Below, piece by piece: positions 1 through 11,351 of a stretch of 64,000 bases of DNA; the stretch's first letter is position 1; each line of letters begins with the position of its first letter. The stretch lies in assembly GCA_028641055.1 (NCBI GenBank), contig CM054060.1:205988445-206052444 (forward strand). Direction: 5' to 3'. The stretch comes from Alopecurus myosuroides. Taxonomy: Eukaryota > Streptophyta > Magnoliopsida > Poales > Poaceae. The notes beneath the pieces are model-generated. The model did not search any database. It saw nothing but the letters and a program-made list of their open reading frames with translations, and had not been told where the DNA came from. The position numbers and the translations under genes are program-made.

Positions 1-1303
1 CCTCTGGGATTTCCTTTTGGATCCAGCTTTGGTGGCCGGCTCCGGCTCGTCCTCCTCGCTGGCGGACCCTTCCCAGCCATCTGTCTCTTCTTCCTCGTCT
101 TGGTCCTCTCGTTCTGAGAGGTATTGAAGATATAACATAAGGAAAAAGAGGAGACAGGATATAATGTGTGCAAGGGGGTTAAGTATGTACCTTCGTCCGA
201 ATTAACGGCGTCATCTTCATCCTCCGCGTCTCCAGAATTGGGAGGGGTATCGACTGTCCAAAAGTCATTATCGGCCTGAGGTGAAGATGCCAGGGTGATG
301 GTTAATATTGAGTCATGAAAAGCGGATAAAGGTAAGCTTGTTAAAATCCAAAATCAAGAGGTAGAAAGCTTACAGCGGGGGCGGGGTTCTCGAGTGTAAA
401 AGGTTCTAACCCGGCTATGTTCCGGATTACCTCGAGCTTCTCTGTTAAAAAACCCTTGATCGTCTTGTTCATGTCATTAGGGGCAAAGGTGCTGGTAGAG
501 TATCGGATCGGGTCCGTGGTTTGACCCGAATATTCACACATCAGCTTCTCACGAATGGAGTTTGGCTGGATGCGGAAGTTAACCCAGGTCTTCACCAAGT
601 TTAGCCCGATGAGGCCTCGGGCTGATAAGATGGAGATCTTAGCCAACGAAGGCAGGATCGCTTCCCTGTCCGAGTCAGATGCGAAGGCATTGAAAGATTC
701 GGAAATGTCAAGCTGACCCTCCGAGTAACCCGGCAACTTCTTCTCGCCGGGTGGGGAGGTGTCCTGGCAGTAGAAGTATGAGAGCTGCCAGTGCTTTACA
801 TGAGAATTGAGAGTGAGGGGAGGCATCAAGGAATTCTTGCGGCGCTGGATAGAAACCCCGCCGCAAGTAAGGAGTGCGCCGTCGCCGCTTTCGCGGCACG
901 GCTTGCACTGAAAGAGTTCAACAAAGAGAGCCAGACTTGGCGGAGTGCACAAGTAAGACTCGGAAAGAACGATAAAGTGGGTGATGTTCAGAACGGAGTT
1001 TGGGCCTATATCGAAAATACGGAGGTTGTAGTGATCTAGGACGTCACGAAAGAAAGGGTGACCCGGGGGCCTGAAGCCTCGGGTCACGTGTTCGACGAAA
1101 CATATTACCTCATCCGTTGCTGGAGAAGGCCGGGTTTCGTTGCCTGGTACTCTCCAGTGGATAGATTCCTGGGGAGGAAGGATTCCAAGCTCGACCAACT
1201 CCTCCAGCTTGGCCTTGGTAACGGAAGATCTCCCCCAATTGGCTGAAATGGAGTTAGTGGATTTAGTTTTAGCCGGCTGTTTTCCCTGCCTCTTGGGTGC
1301 CAT
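1..1303 (-). CDS. PF04195-type (putative gypsy-type transposon domain) retroelement protein, spliced, 3' partial
   Basis: A 310-codon first exon (374-1303) starts MAPKRQGK. From about residue 65 it carries the block VICFVEHVTRGFRPPGHPFF and the following DHYNLRIFDIGPNS, which I recognise as the plant 'putative gypsy type transposon' domain (PF04195) found in gag-like ORFs of grass retroelements. Splice signals extend it: donor GTAAGC at 373-368, acceptor CACCTCAG just before 275, exon 2 at 191-275, donor GTACAT, acceptor CCTCTCAG just before 113, and exon 3 from 113 to the window edge. The frame stays open through both joins and yields an acidic Glu/Asp-rich tail ending in basic GSKRKSQR. Introns are 98 and 77 bp. 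The role is unknown, probably structural (gag-like). The protein continues beyond the window. The domain call comes from recognition, not a search; the exon model is inference but frame-consistent. Confidence 0.7.
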
Positions 1304-2697
1304 GGGGTTGACCTGTTAAAACATCAAAGGGAAGGAGGTGAGCGGCGAAAGCTCGGAAATTAATGAATAGTCAGTTACCGGTAACTTAAAAATAATCCGG
1401 GTATTGCCTTGCCGGATCAAGTGTGATCTGTCCGGGTATCGCATGTTGTTACGGAAGTTGTGAAGTTTTTCCGTAAAGTAAGTGTCGGGGGAAGGTAGAA
1501 GGATACCCTTATGTCTATCATCAGCAAGTGAGCCGGAGAAGTGAGATTTCCCGGATGATAAGAACAAGGGCGGAAATTTTTGGTGGCCCGAGCCCAGATG
1601 GGAAATCCAATTTCTGTATCTAAGGCCAATCTAATGATACTTAGTGGTAGGGGAGTAAGATAAGCTGCGCATCCTATCTATGGGAGTGGTTATGGTAAAC
1701 ACTAGTAAGTCAATTCGGCAGGGCCCGAGAAATTGCATGCGACTCGATTCAGATCTGATCTAAGGAAAAGCTAAGAGATTGCAAGGTTGGAATGGAGGAT
1801 ATCAAGAGCTTACCGGAGGAGGTTGAAGTAGGGATTTGCGGAGACAGATGGCGCAAGATTGATGCCCTTTTGCGATTTCCGGCCGGCGAATCGGGGGCTT
1901 GGTGGTGGATTTGGGAGCTGGAGTGGGTTGCACGGTGGCGGAGCGCAAGCGACGGCGGATGGGCTCCGGCGATGTGCGTAGGGCTTCCGTGGTGGCACTC
2001 CGCGAACTCGAGCTTGAGGAGAAGAGGAGTGGGGGAAATGAGCCGTTAGGGTTGAGTTTGCTCCTTGGGGTCTATTTATAATAGCCCGGGTGGAAAAGCC
2101 TAACCTAACGGGCGAAACCCGGGATGTGCGGAGTAATGGTTGGCTATTTTGAAATTTGAAAGACGCGCCTTATGCATAGATCGATATAATCCAGAGTAAA
2201 AGGAAGGGGAAATTTCTTTCCTAGTATCAGCGACAGTTATCGAGGAAGATGTGAAATCATCGAGTTTCCTATTAAGACTCAGGCTTGGAAGATTGAGGGA
2301 GAGCCTTTGAGGGGAAGCCGGGTTGCTACTTGATCCCCTTGGTGCTAATCCCAGCCGTTTGTCAGCATATTGTATCTTGATCTTTATGTGTTCTTGTATC
2401 CAATATTTCTGCAGGGAATAGCCAGCACTTCGAAAAGTAAATCTTGGAAGCCCAGGCTATTCTGGGGACTACTGATGGGGGGATAGTAACCCGGTAGGCC
2501 CACTTCAAGATATAATCCGGCCCGAGGTGTGCTGAGCGATACCCGGCTAGGGGTAAAGAGATTACCGGAAGGCCCAAAGGCTTGTGAGATTCGTAACCCG
2601 GTTTGTGGGTTGCGATAAGGAAAGTTAGGTTTTGTATGTGGAGTTCGAGTAGGACTCAAGATGTGCCTTGAAGGGCAAGTTAGGGGTGTACGGGTGC

Positions 2698-2705
2698 TTT
2701 ATAAA
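2698..2705 (-). promoter_or_regulatory. Putative TATA box of the Element 1 LTR
   Basis: On the minus strand TTTATAAA is followed by GC-richer sequence, about 225 bp inside the inferred LTR start. The position suits an LTR promoter. No other core element was identified. Confidence 0.4.
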
Positions 2706-2930
2706 CCGGCCCCTAGGTTTAGTTTGCCACAGATTCAAGTCATAGTTGTAATACCTGTTATCGAGTATCCAGCATAATTCATACTGAGATCCGGCGAGTT
2801 ATTTTCCGGTTCTTAGATCGCTTTTCGCCATGTCTTCCTTCGAGCTAAACCATCTCCCGAATACCTGTGTCGACTTGCCCCAAGATCAGTTACCCCCGGT
2901 AACATCTGCCGTGATTATCCCACGACAACA

Positions 2931-5900
2931 GTTCACCAAATTGTAACCCGTCAACATCAAGCACGAATGCTTTGGGTTCAACGGAGGGAAGGGTGATACA
3001 AAAGATGCGGCAGCTGGCTGCACTAACCAACTACAGAACATACTACAACTTCCGGCTAAACAGAAAGAAGATAAGATAGCGTATCGGAACCAACTAACAA
3101 CTAACTCCAAACAAACCCATCCTGGATCTCGCCCCTTATCCAAAGAAGCAATCCGAGGATAACTCACACAGTTGGATTAATGATGGATCAAGTTATTGTG
3201 GCAATAAAGCTATTACTAGTCAAGTTATCATTAGTTAGGTGTAAGTTGTTCTGAGTACTTGTTAGCCAGTACTTTCACCAAGTTAACCATAACCGCGGAA
3301 AACACGGCTTCTCGAGAAGATTTATCCCTGCAGGGGTGCACCAATTTGGCCGTACACGTAAGAATATCCCGCCAGATGGAATGCCTCCCACCAAGCGGGG
3401 CACTCAACACAACTCAACTCTTCTTCGCATCAAGCCCAAAGAACCCCGTGTAGTGAGCGCACGGCTAATCAAGCCCCACGAAGAAAAGGGGACCCTCATA
3501 GCACTCTAAGAACGTACCTCCCTAAATGCCGACTACAAAAGTTCCACCCTGGTACCAAGGGTTCGCACCTGCATATGCATGCGGCAAATGGAAAACCCGA
3601 ACTAAATGAGGCGATTTGGACGAGATGCGAATCGAATCAAATTGAGGGGGGCTCCCATACACGCTTCCCACATGCGGATAGTGCACTCATCATGGATCAG
3701 TAGACAAGACCCTTTTCCTAATTAGGGTCGACACTAGCAGGCCTCAAAACCACGCCGGGTCTCCTGCCGGTGCCTTATCATCAAATTATTATTACCTCAA
3801 ACATTAACAGGTTGATTGTTTAAACATCGAGCCCCAGAATATAATGAAAATACAGTAACAGAAAGTAACGGGTAACAGACTCGAGCAGAAACAACCCTAA
3901 GCATGCTAGTAAGATACGGGCAACAAGCAAAGGGGTTATAGGTGTGGAGGTGAGGCTGTATCAGGGTTTAAGGTAACATGTGATAGGTTCGTAACAGAAG
4001 CAACGATTCATATGGCTAGCAGAAATAGACAACGGAAAGTATCGGTAACCAATGTTGAAAGGAACGCAGCGGTTCATGTGAGTGATAACTTGCCTGCAAA
4101 CTCAGCAGCCTGGTACTGAGCTAGATCCTCAGAAGGGGTGTCGTAAAGCTCGTCTGTCTCAACGTCGTCGTCTATCCGAGAAGAAGCAAACAAACAACGC
4201 AAAGAGACAAACAATCAATAACATGGCATAATGCACAATCATGGGATGATGCATGACCATTTAATTGATGCATAGAAATAAACTAGTTGACATGGTAACA
4301 ACATGATTAAATGGACCCACATGCAATTTGAGTTGCATATGAAAAGCCCATCAATTAAGGTTGGAATAATTGTTTTACAACTAATCAACAGGTGAAAGTG
4401 GATTAGTATGATGCATGGATGAGGAAAACAGAAAAATAACAACAATAGAACAATTTTGAAATAAGGTTTACCAAGTTTGGAATTTTATTTATTAAGTTAG
4501 GGAATTTTGGTTCCTTAAAGGTGTTACACAAGCATTTGTTGTTTTCATCAATTTTAATTGTTCAAAACAAATAACAAAATTCATATTTGGAAAGTACACA
4601 CAATTTTAGGTGGAATACATGTTTCAATTATTGAAAAAGTAATTAGGATGAATTATTTATGAATTAAACAAGTCAAACAAGATTTAAATGAATTAAATTC
4701 AAGTATGAATTTATTTGAATTTTTTTATTTGTTCAAAACATTAAACCAATTTCATATTTGAAAAGTTTATACTTTTCTAGTTTGAAAACATATTTTATAT
4801 GTTCAAAAATAATTTAATTTGAGCAAGTTATGAATTTAGCAAATTTAAATGATTTAAACAAGGTTTAAATTATTTAACCAATTATAATTATTCAAAACAT
4901 GAAACAAAGTTTATATTTGCAAAGTACATGAAAAATGGGATGGAAAACATATTTTATTTGTTGAGTTTGGAATTTTTATGCCCAAGTTATGAATTTTGCA
5001 AAATTATGTGAATTAAACAAGAATTCAAATATGTCACCAATTTAAAATATTCAAAACAGTAAACAAATTTTATATTTGGGTAGAGAATTTAAAATGGAGT
5101 GGTTTACATGTTTAAAGTTTTGCAATTGGAGTTTCCAAACAAAAGTTATTAAATTACCAAGTTTAAGCATTTTTATGGTTTATAGAAATAATTATGGACC
5201 TAGAAAAGATACAGGGACTTGGAAATAAATTTACAGGGACCTAGATAAAAGTAGCAGGGACCTGTGCGCAATTTGGGATAGATCTAGATCTAGGAAAATA
5301 AAAAATAAAAAGATTGGTTTTTGATGCAGGGGGGATTCGAACCACTGCCCTCTGCTTGCTGCGCACAAGGGAACAACCAGATGGGCTAGGGCGGCTCTGT
5401 TGACAGATAAGGGGGCGAAGGGGGTTTATGGTTCAGGAACTACCCACCGAAACAATTCGGAAAATAAACAGGAAAAGGTGCGGGGCTGGGGATTCGATCC
5501 CGCGCGCCGCGGTTGCGCGCAGCGAGCGCTCTACCATCTGGTCTGCTGCGCTGGTTTGAAGGATACGGGATCAAGTTGGTTTTTGAGTATAGCAAATCGG
5601 CATCAACTGAAAGCAAACGAACATATACAGGTGTTCGTTCCAGTCAGCGAACAAAGCACGAACGCAACCTGATTCATGGAAGAAATTGATGCATATACTG
5701 CAAGGAATCGAGAGGGTGAGTGGCAGAATGGAAAGAGGAGGTTACCCTCGTCACAGGGGTGGCCGCGGCACGGCCGGGGGGAGGCGGAGACGTCGGCGGC
5801 GAGCTTCGGTGGCCGGCGGCCGGAGGCAGCAGAAAAGGGGCGGCGCCCTCCTCGATGGCGGCGGTGGTGGGGAGAGAGAGGGAAGGAGGTGCGTGCGGCT

Positions 5901-6712
5901 AGGGTTAGGGTTTCTCCACGGGATGGGGATAGATATAGGAGGGGGAAAATCGGGTGGAGCAGGTGGGGCAGCAGGTCGCTGTCCGCCATGGCTGACGACA
6001 GCGTACGGAAGGTTGGGGAAGAAAAGGGGTAGCGGGCTGAGGTTTTGGTGGGCTGGGCCTAACTCTCCCCCTCTCCTGGTAAGTGTTTTGTTTTTATTAT
6101 TTGTTTTGTTACTTTTTTTTTGCTGGTTTAGAAATAGGAAGAAACAATAGGGTTTTTAGGTAGAAAAATTTAGGGAAAAAATTATATTACTTATTTATGT
6201 AATAGCAACAAATTGCAACTTTTTGTTTTACAAAAAATTCAAAATAAAAAAGATGTTTGTGATTTGATTCAAATTTGGATGGATTTGATGAATAATTGAC
6301 TTAGTGAAAACAAGAATTAAATGTGGTGATCATATAGTTTTAATTGGAATCAAATGATTATAATTGTTTTGGTAATTTTCATTATTTGAAATTGGGTGTT
6401 GTTTGAAATTGAAATTGAATTTGAATGACATTTGAATTAAGTGAATTATTAAGAACAAATTAATAGTGAGCCTTTTATTTTTCATGGGAACAAATTGGAT
6501 GTTTTAATTGAACTTTTATTTGGAAAATAAATTGTAACATAACAAGTATGAACCAAAGCATTTGATTAATGTTTGAAATTCAATTGGTAAAACAAAGGAA
6601 AACAGATGCAAACAAATGGAAAACAAATGCAATGATTAAGATGCCATGATGCAAAACAATAATTAAGCAAAAAAAAACATTCTAGGGATGTTTTCATACT
6701 TGGGATGTTACA
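2931..6712 (-). repeat. 3' LTR of Element 2 (interrupted by Element 1)
   Basis: This corresponds to 13308-17084 of the 5' LTR. The missing terminal about 600 bp (equivalent of 12710-13307) is expected beyond Element 1. Its sense start, TGTAACATCCC, abuts a purine tract at 6713-6727. It contains a very AT-rich block (4440-5300), two tRNA-like modules (5325-5400 and 5488-5550), a GC-rich block (5676-6060) and a second AT-rich block (6100-6700). ORFs in the GC-rich block occur on both strands and are treated as compositional shadows. Confidence 0.9.
5325..5550 (-). other. tRNA-like modules, copy in the 3' LTR of Element 2
   Basis: Same pair as in the 5' LTR, differing by a few bases (for example a GG/GA change beside the first B-box). 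Both boxes of module 1 match the Pol III consensus on the element's sense strand. Confidence 0.55.
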
Positions 6713-6727
6713 AAACGCCCCCCCTTG
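6713..6727 (-). other. Polypurine tract of Element 2
   Basis: Minus sense CAAGGGGGGGCGTTT sits directly before the 3' LTR start TGTAACATCC. Element 3 has the same tract at 29593. This is the expected plus-strand DNA priming site of a Ty3/gypsy element. Confidence 0.75.
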
Positions 6728-6749
6728 AAGGAATCGCGCCCCGAGATTC

Positions 6750-7805
6750 CTACTGAGAAGAGAAAAGGTCCGGATACTTCTTGCGAAGATCCTCTTCGGT
6801 CTCCCACGTTGCCTCTTTATCGGAATGATGAGACCATTGCACTTTCAAGAACTTGGTGCTCTTGTTGCGAGTCTTACGCTCGGTCTCATCGAGAATATGA
6901 ACAGGTTGCTCCTCATAAGATAGATCATCTTGCAGTTCAATGGAATCATGATCAACTGCACGATCTGGATCTTTGAAACACCTCTTGAGCTGTGATACGT
7001 GAAACACATCGTGCACCTTGGATAGCTTTTCTGGAAGTTCAAGACGATAGGCATTTTCCGCACGCCTTGAGAGAATGTTGAAAGGACCAATGTATCTTGG
7101 TGCAAGCTTTCCTTTCACACCAAAACGATGAGTTCCTCTGAGGGGAGTTACACGGAGATATGCCTTGTCACTAGGTGTATAGATCATATCCCTGTGCTTG
7201 ATGTCATAGTAGCTTTTCTGACGAGACTGAGCAATCTTGAGATTGTCACGAATGATGCGAACTTTCTCTTCGGCTTCCTTAACAATCTCAGGGCCTAAGA
7301 GTGAACGTTCACCAGCTCCAGACCAATTGATTGGACTCCTGCATCTGTGGCCATAGAGAGCTTCAAATGGTGCCATGCCTAGGCTTGCCTGGAAGCTGTT
7401 GTTGTAGGAGAATTCAGCATATGGAGGGCAATCCTCCCATTTCATGCCAAAGGAGAGACCACATGCTCTGAGCATATCCTCGAGAATCCGATTGACTCTT
7501 TCGACTTGCCCCTCAGACTGAGGGTGATAAGTTGTGCTGAACAGAAGTTTGGTGCCCAATGCTTCTTGAAAGCTTTTCCAGAAATGAGAAGTGAATATGC
7601 TTCCACGGTCTGAGCTTATTTCCAATGGAACACCATGAAGAGGAACAATCTTTGCTGTGTAGAGCTCTGCTAACTGGCTAGCTGAGATTGTTTCTTTGAC
7701 AACAAAGAAGTGAGCTACTTTAGTGAGACGATCAATAACAACGAAGATTGCATCGTTGCCCTTCTTGGACTTTGGAAAACCAGTGACGAAGTCCATTTCA
7801 ATCAT
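6750..7805 (-). CDS. pol: Integrase core and C-terminal chromodomain (3' part of Element 2 pol)
   Basis: This is a 351-residue open stretch in the same frame as the upstream gag-pol ORF, cut off from it by a stop codon. It carries the catalytic triad D5 (MDF), D66 (SSDRGSIF) and E102 (GQVERVN), with exact D35E spacing between the last two. A GPF-type module ([14 protein letters not shown], about residue 235) and a chromodomain-like tail (about residues 300-347, with [11 protein letters not shown] and [10 protein letters not shown]) follow. In chromoviruses such tails are thought to steer integration to particular chromatin. The MIEMDF start is simply the first Met after the stop; as a separate protein it would lack the HHCC zinc finger. 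Confidence 0.88.
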   Translation of the reverse strand: MIEMDFVTGFPKSKKGNDAIFVVIDRLTKVAHFFVVKETISASQLAELYTAKIVPLHGVPLEISSDRGSIFTSHFWKSFQEALGTKLLFSTTYHPQSEGQVERVNRILEDMLRACGLSFGMKWEDCPPYAEFSYNNSFQASLGMAPFEALYGHRCRSPINWSGAGERSLLGPEIVKEAEEKVRIIRDNLKIAQSRQKSYYDIKHRDMIYTPSDKAYLRVTPLRGTHRFGVKGKLAPRYIGPFNILSRRAENAYRLELPEKLSKVHDVFHVSQLKRCFKDPDRAVDHDSIELQDDLSYEEQPVHILDETERKTRNKSTKFLKVQWSHHSDKEATWETEEDLRKKYPDLFSSQ

Positions 7806-7913
7806 GTCCCACTTCCACTCAGGGATTTTCAGAGGTTGTAGAAGACCGGTTGTTTTCTGATGGACTGCCTTAACACGTTGACAAACGTCGCATTCAGAAA
7901 CGTATTGAGCAAT

Positions 7914-10900
7914 TTAACGTTTCATGCCAGGCCACCAATACAGCGTCTTGAGATCCTGGTACATCTTTGTACTTCCAGGGTGTATGGAGAGAGGAGTTTC
8001 ATGAGCCTCCTTGAGGATGACATCTTTGAGACTTTGAACTTGAGGAACTGCAATGCGTCCTTCAAAGAACACAGTTCCTTTGTCATCAATTGAGAAGGAA
8101 TTAAATTTCTCCTTGCCTTCTTTGATGTGTTCTACCATCTTCTTGATTTCAGCGTCACGAAGTTGTTCAGAACGAATCTTGTCCTCGAGAGTTGGACTGG
8201 CTGTCAAGTTCGCAAGATAGCCTTGAGGAACAAGACCAAGGTTCAGCTTCTGGAATTCTTCATGAAGTGGAGGTTGGCTTTCCATGATCATGAGATTATT
8301 GCAATATGACTTGCGACTGAGAGCATCGGCCATAACATTAGCCTTGCCTGGAGTGTAAGAAATGGTGAGATCAAAGTCTTTAATCTTTTCAATCCATCTC
8401 CTTTGCCTGAGGTTTAGATCTGGCTGAGTGAAGATGTATTTCAGACTCTTATGATCGGAAAAGATTTCAGTGCGATTACCCAACAAGTATTGCCTCCATT
8501 TCTTGAGGGCAAACACAACTGCTGCAAGTTCAAGGTCATGTGTGGGATAGTTTTGCTCATGTGCATTCAACTGACGTGAAGCATAAGCCACAACTTGACG
8601 TTCTTGCATAAGAACTGCACCTAGACCTTGGAGAGATGCATCGCAGAATATCTGGAAAGGTTTGGTAGTATCTGGGCCAACCAGAACTGGTGTAGAAGTG
8701 AGTTTAGTCTTCAGGAGATTGAAACTTTCATCACATTGTGGAGACCAAACGAACTTCTTGTCCTTCTTTGTGAGATCAGTGAGAGGTTTGGCAATCTTGG
8801 AGAAGTTTTGGACGAAACGACGGCAATAGCTAGGCAAGCCAAGAAAACTTCTGACTTGCTTCACCATCTTAGGAGGTTTCCAATCAACAATTGCCTTAAC
8901 CTTTTCTGGATCAATGGCTATGCCCTTGGTAGAGATGATATGACCAAGATAAGCAACTTCTGGAATCCAGAACTCACATTTGGAGAACTTGGCATACAGA
9001 CGATGCTCGCGAAGTTTCATGAGAGTGAGACGAAGATGTTCTCCATGCTCTTCCTCGGATTTGGAATAGACAAGAATGTCATCAAGATATACCACAACGA
9101 ACTTGTCGAGGTATTCATGGAAGACAGAATTCATTAGTCTAGAGAATGTCGCCGGTGCATTGGTTAGACCAAAGGACATGACGGTGTATTCATATAGACC
9201 GTAGCGAGTGGTGAAAGCTGTTTTTGGAATATCTTCCTTTCTGATCTTTCTTTGATGGTAACCCATTATCAAGTCCAATTTGGAGAATATTGAGGCTCCA
9301 GCAAGTTGATCAAAAAGATCATCGATACGAGGAATTCGATACTTGTTTTTGATGGTTTTCTTGTTAAGAGGACGATAGTCAACAACGAGTCTCTTTGTTT
9401 GATACTTCTTCGCAACGAACAGAGTTGGGCAACCCCAAGCCGAGGAACTAGGTTGAATGTAACCTTTTTCCATGTACATATCGATTTGCTCCTTTAACAG
9501 TTTCAGTTCAGGAGGAGCTATCTTGTATGGATGCTTAGAGATTGGAGCAGTACCTGGTTCAAGCTCGATCACGAACTCAACTGCTCTGTCCGGAGGCATC
9601 CCTGGCAACTCTTCTGGAAAGACGTCAGGGAATTCACAAACCACCGGAACATTTTCAAGTAGAGGTAGAGGTTTTGCATCGAGGGTGTACAGCTGAACAG
9701 AACTTGATTCATTTGGAGAATAGACTATCTGGCCAGAGGGGTGGAACAGAGTTATTGACTTTTGAGCACAGTCAATTCTAGCTTTATTAGCCTTCAACCA
9801 ATCCATGCCCAGAATGACATCAATGTCAGAATTTCCCAGCAACATGAGAGAAGCAAGGAATATGTGTCCTCCAATTAGGATTTGATTATCCTTACTTATC
9901 TTGGAAGTCAACATTTGAGATCCCGGAGAGTGAACGGTGATTTGATTGGTTAGCGGAACCACCATTAGGTTGTTTGTTGCGGCAAAGATCTTTGACACAA
10001 AAGAATGCGATGCTCCGGTATCAAACAACACTTTAGCTGGAAAAGAGTTTACGGGTAATATACCGAGAACGACGTCAGCAGCTTCCTCAGCTTTGTCGAT
10101 CTTGACATGATTCACCCTTGCGGTCCTCCCGACAGGCCTGTTGTTGGAGTTGAAGGCTTTAGCCGGGGGAGCACGCACCATTGCCTGGTTTGTGTTGGGA
10201 CGAGGTGGTGGTGGAGGTAGCTGCCTCTGCGTGCACTTGTCAGCGTAGTGCCCCGTCTGCTTGCATTTGTAGCAAGTGACGACACGAGGAGTATCTGGCC
10301 TTGGCTGCCCCATTGAAAACCTCTGACCTTGCATGTGAGCTGGGTTGGGTGGGCGGGGAGCAAAGCCTGGAGAAGCTTGGGCATGTGGAGCCCGAGTAAC
10401 AGCACCATTTGGCACCCAGATGCGGCGCTTATGCGGAGGGGTGGTCATGTTGGAGGAGGAACCACCCTCACGCGAGTGCTTCCGAGACTCCTCGAACGCC
10501 TTGCACCCATTTTCTTCATTGAGCGCGGTGTTAACGAACTCCTCGAAGTCTTTGGCCTTGATGTTGGTGAGGGCGTACTTGAGTTCCGGGTTAAAACCTC
10601 GGCGGAACCTTGCCATCTTCTTAGCCTCAGTGGACACCTCATCACCAGCGTAACGAGCGAGGCGATTGAACTCACTCCGATAGCCAATGACGTCCAGCTT
10701 GCCCTGCTTGAGAGAGCAAAACTCTTCACGCATCCTTTCCATGAGACCATCTGGGATGTGGTGCTTCAGGAAAGCTTCCTTGAAACAACCCCAGGTGATT
10801 GGATAGCCAGCTCTCATGGTCTGGTAGTTCTCCCACCAAGTAGCTGCCTGACCCTTCAGTAGGTAGGAGGCATACTTGACCTTGTCTTCCTCAGCAACGT

Positions 10901-11141
10901 GAGCAATGTCCAGAGCCTTGGCCATCTCACTGATCCAGTCATCAGCATCCAGAGGCTCGCGTGTTGCCACGAAAGCTCTCGGGCCCAGACTGAGAAACTC
11001 CTTGATACTGACTCGTGGAGCATTCTGGTTGTTGTGCTGGTTAGTCTGGAACTGGGCCATCTGCGTCACGACCTGAGTCATCTGAGTCAACAGCTCCGTG
11101 ATTGGCGGTGGCTCAGGCGGGGTGTTCCTTGTTGGCGGCAT
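7914..11141 (-). CDS. gag-pol: Gag-protease-reverse transcriptase-RNase H-integrase N-terminus (Element 2), ends at a premature stop
   Basis: This is a 1075-residue ORF starting MPPTRNTPP. It encodes capsid-type gag with the zinc knuckle [14 protein letters not shown] (about residue 290), aspartic protease [11 protein letters not shown] (about 371), RT with YLDD (about 688) and [11 protein letters not shown], and RNase H with [10 protein letters not shown] (about 834) and DHKSLKYI. The N-terminal part of the integrase zinc finger ([11 protein letters not shown]) comes last. It ends at TAA (7916-7914), where Element 3 has GAA. The frame then stays open to the integrase stretch, so one nonsense change separates the halves. 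The gag ATG is preceded by CAG then G (acceptor-like, AG at 11144-11143), suggesting translation from a spliced RNA. Gag and protease differ strongly from Element 3, whereas RT onward is nearly identical. Confidence 0.92.
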   Translation of the reverse strand: MPPTRNTPPEPPPITELLTQMTQVVTQMAQFQTNQHNNQNAPRVSIKEFLSLGPRAFVATREPLDADDWISEMAKALDIAHVAEEDKVKYASYLLKGQAATWWENYQTMRAGYPITWGCFKEAFLKHHIPDGLMERMREEFCSLKQGKLDVIGYRSEFNRLARYAGDEVSTEAKKMARFRRGFNPELKYALTNIKAKDFEEFVNTALNEENGCKAFEESRKHSREGGSSSNMTTPPHKRRIWVPNGAVTRAPHAQASPGFAPRPPNPAHMQGQRFSMGQPRPDTPRVVTCYKCKQTGHYADKCTQRQLPPPPPRPNTNQAMVRAPPAKAFNSNNRPVGRTARVNHVKIDKAEEAADVVLGILPVNSFPAKVLFDTGASHSFVSKIFAATNNLMVVPLTNQITVHSPGSQMLTSKISKDNQILIGGHIFLASLMLLGNSDIDVILGMDWLKANKARIDCAQKSITLFHPSGQIVYSPNESSSVQLYTLDAKPLPLLENVPVVCEFPDVFPEELPGMPPDRAVEFVIELEPGTAPISKHPYKIAPPELKLLKEQIDMYMEKGYIQPSSSAWGCPTLFVAKKYQTKRLVVDYRPLNKKTIKNKYRIPRIDDLFDQLAGASIFSKLDLIMGYHQRKIRKEDIPKTAFTTRYGLYEYTVMSFGLTNAPATFSRLMNSVFHEYLDKFVVVYLDDILVYSKSEEEHGEHLRLTLMKLREHRLYAKFSKCEFWIPEVAYLGHIISTKGIAIDPEKVKAIVDWKPPKMVKQVRSFLGLPSYCRRFVQNFSKIAKPLTDLTKKDKKFVWSPQCDESFNLLKTKLTSTPVLVGPDTTKPFQIFCDASLQGLGAVLMQERQVVAYASRQLNAHEQNYPTHDLELAAVVFALKKWRQYLLGNRTEIFSDHKSLKYIFTQPDLNLRQRRWIEKIKDFDLTISYTPGKANVMADALSRKSYCNNLMIMESQPPLHEEFQKLNLGLVPQGYLANLTASPTLEDKIRSEQLRDAEIKKMVEHIKEGKEKFNSFSIDDKGTVFFEGRIAVPQVQSLKDVILKEAHETPLSIHPGSTKMYQDLKTLYWWPGMKR

Positions 11142-11351
11142 CCTGAATAGACATGCATTTTAGAACAACAACAGAAAAGGATAGACTTGGTAACCGAAAA
11201 GAGAGATTATTCCGACGCATGAATAGATAACCAACAGGTACATCATCACATATTCAAATACATCAGAATATCCAACACACCATGAATGGTTCGAATGCCA
11301 AAGGATAACTAAACATAGCTAAGAATGGATACATCGGTACTCCCATGCTCA
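11142..11351 (-). other. Spacer between extra ORF and gag with acceptor-like end
   Basis: In minus sense this T-rich spacer ends TGTCTATTCAG followed by G and the gag ATG, which resembles a plant 3' splice site. No coding ORF spans it. Confidence 0.4.

Larger units (their letters stand above)
1..2930 (-). mobile_element. Element 1: 5' part of an LTR retroelement (minus strand), truncated by the window
   Basis: In minus orientation the element starts TGTTGTCGTGGG at 2930 and reads toward 1. It abuts 2931, where the Element 2 LTR resumes in mid-sequence (the matching point in the other LTR copy is 13308). This marks an insertion into that LTR; the remaining about 600 bp of LTR should lie left of the window. 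A TATA-like TTTATAAA lies at 2698-2705 in minus sense. The region 1304-2930 has only LTR/leader sequence and no convincing coding ORF; the left end of its 5' LTR could not be placed. Confidence 0.65.

Noticed and set aside
5490..5550. Possible functional tRNA gene (tRNA-Ala-like)
   Set aside because: The D-arm and T-loop are recognisable but acceptor and T stems do not pair, and the sequence lies inside an LTR.
5676..6150. Several overlapping Arg/Gly-rich ORFs (also 16053-16403, 28382-29216, 37771-38560)
   Set aside because: They lie in GC-rich LTR blocks, are open on both strands at once and match no family; long ORFs there follow from base composition.
8628..9137. A 169-codon plus-strand ORF, with its counterpart at 31508-31879
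   Set aside because: Antisense shadow of the conserved RT/RNase H frame on the minus strand.
10329..10862. 177-codon plus-strand ORF
   Set aside because: Antisense shadow of the gag region of Element 2.
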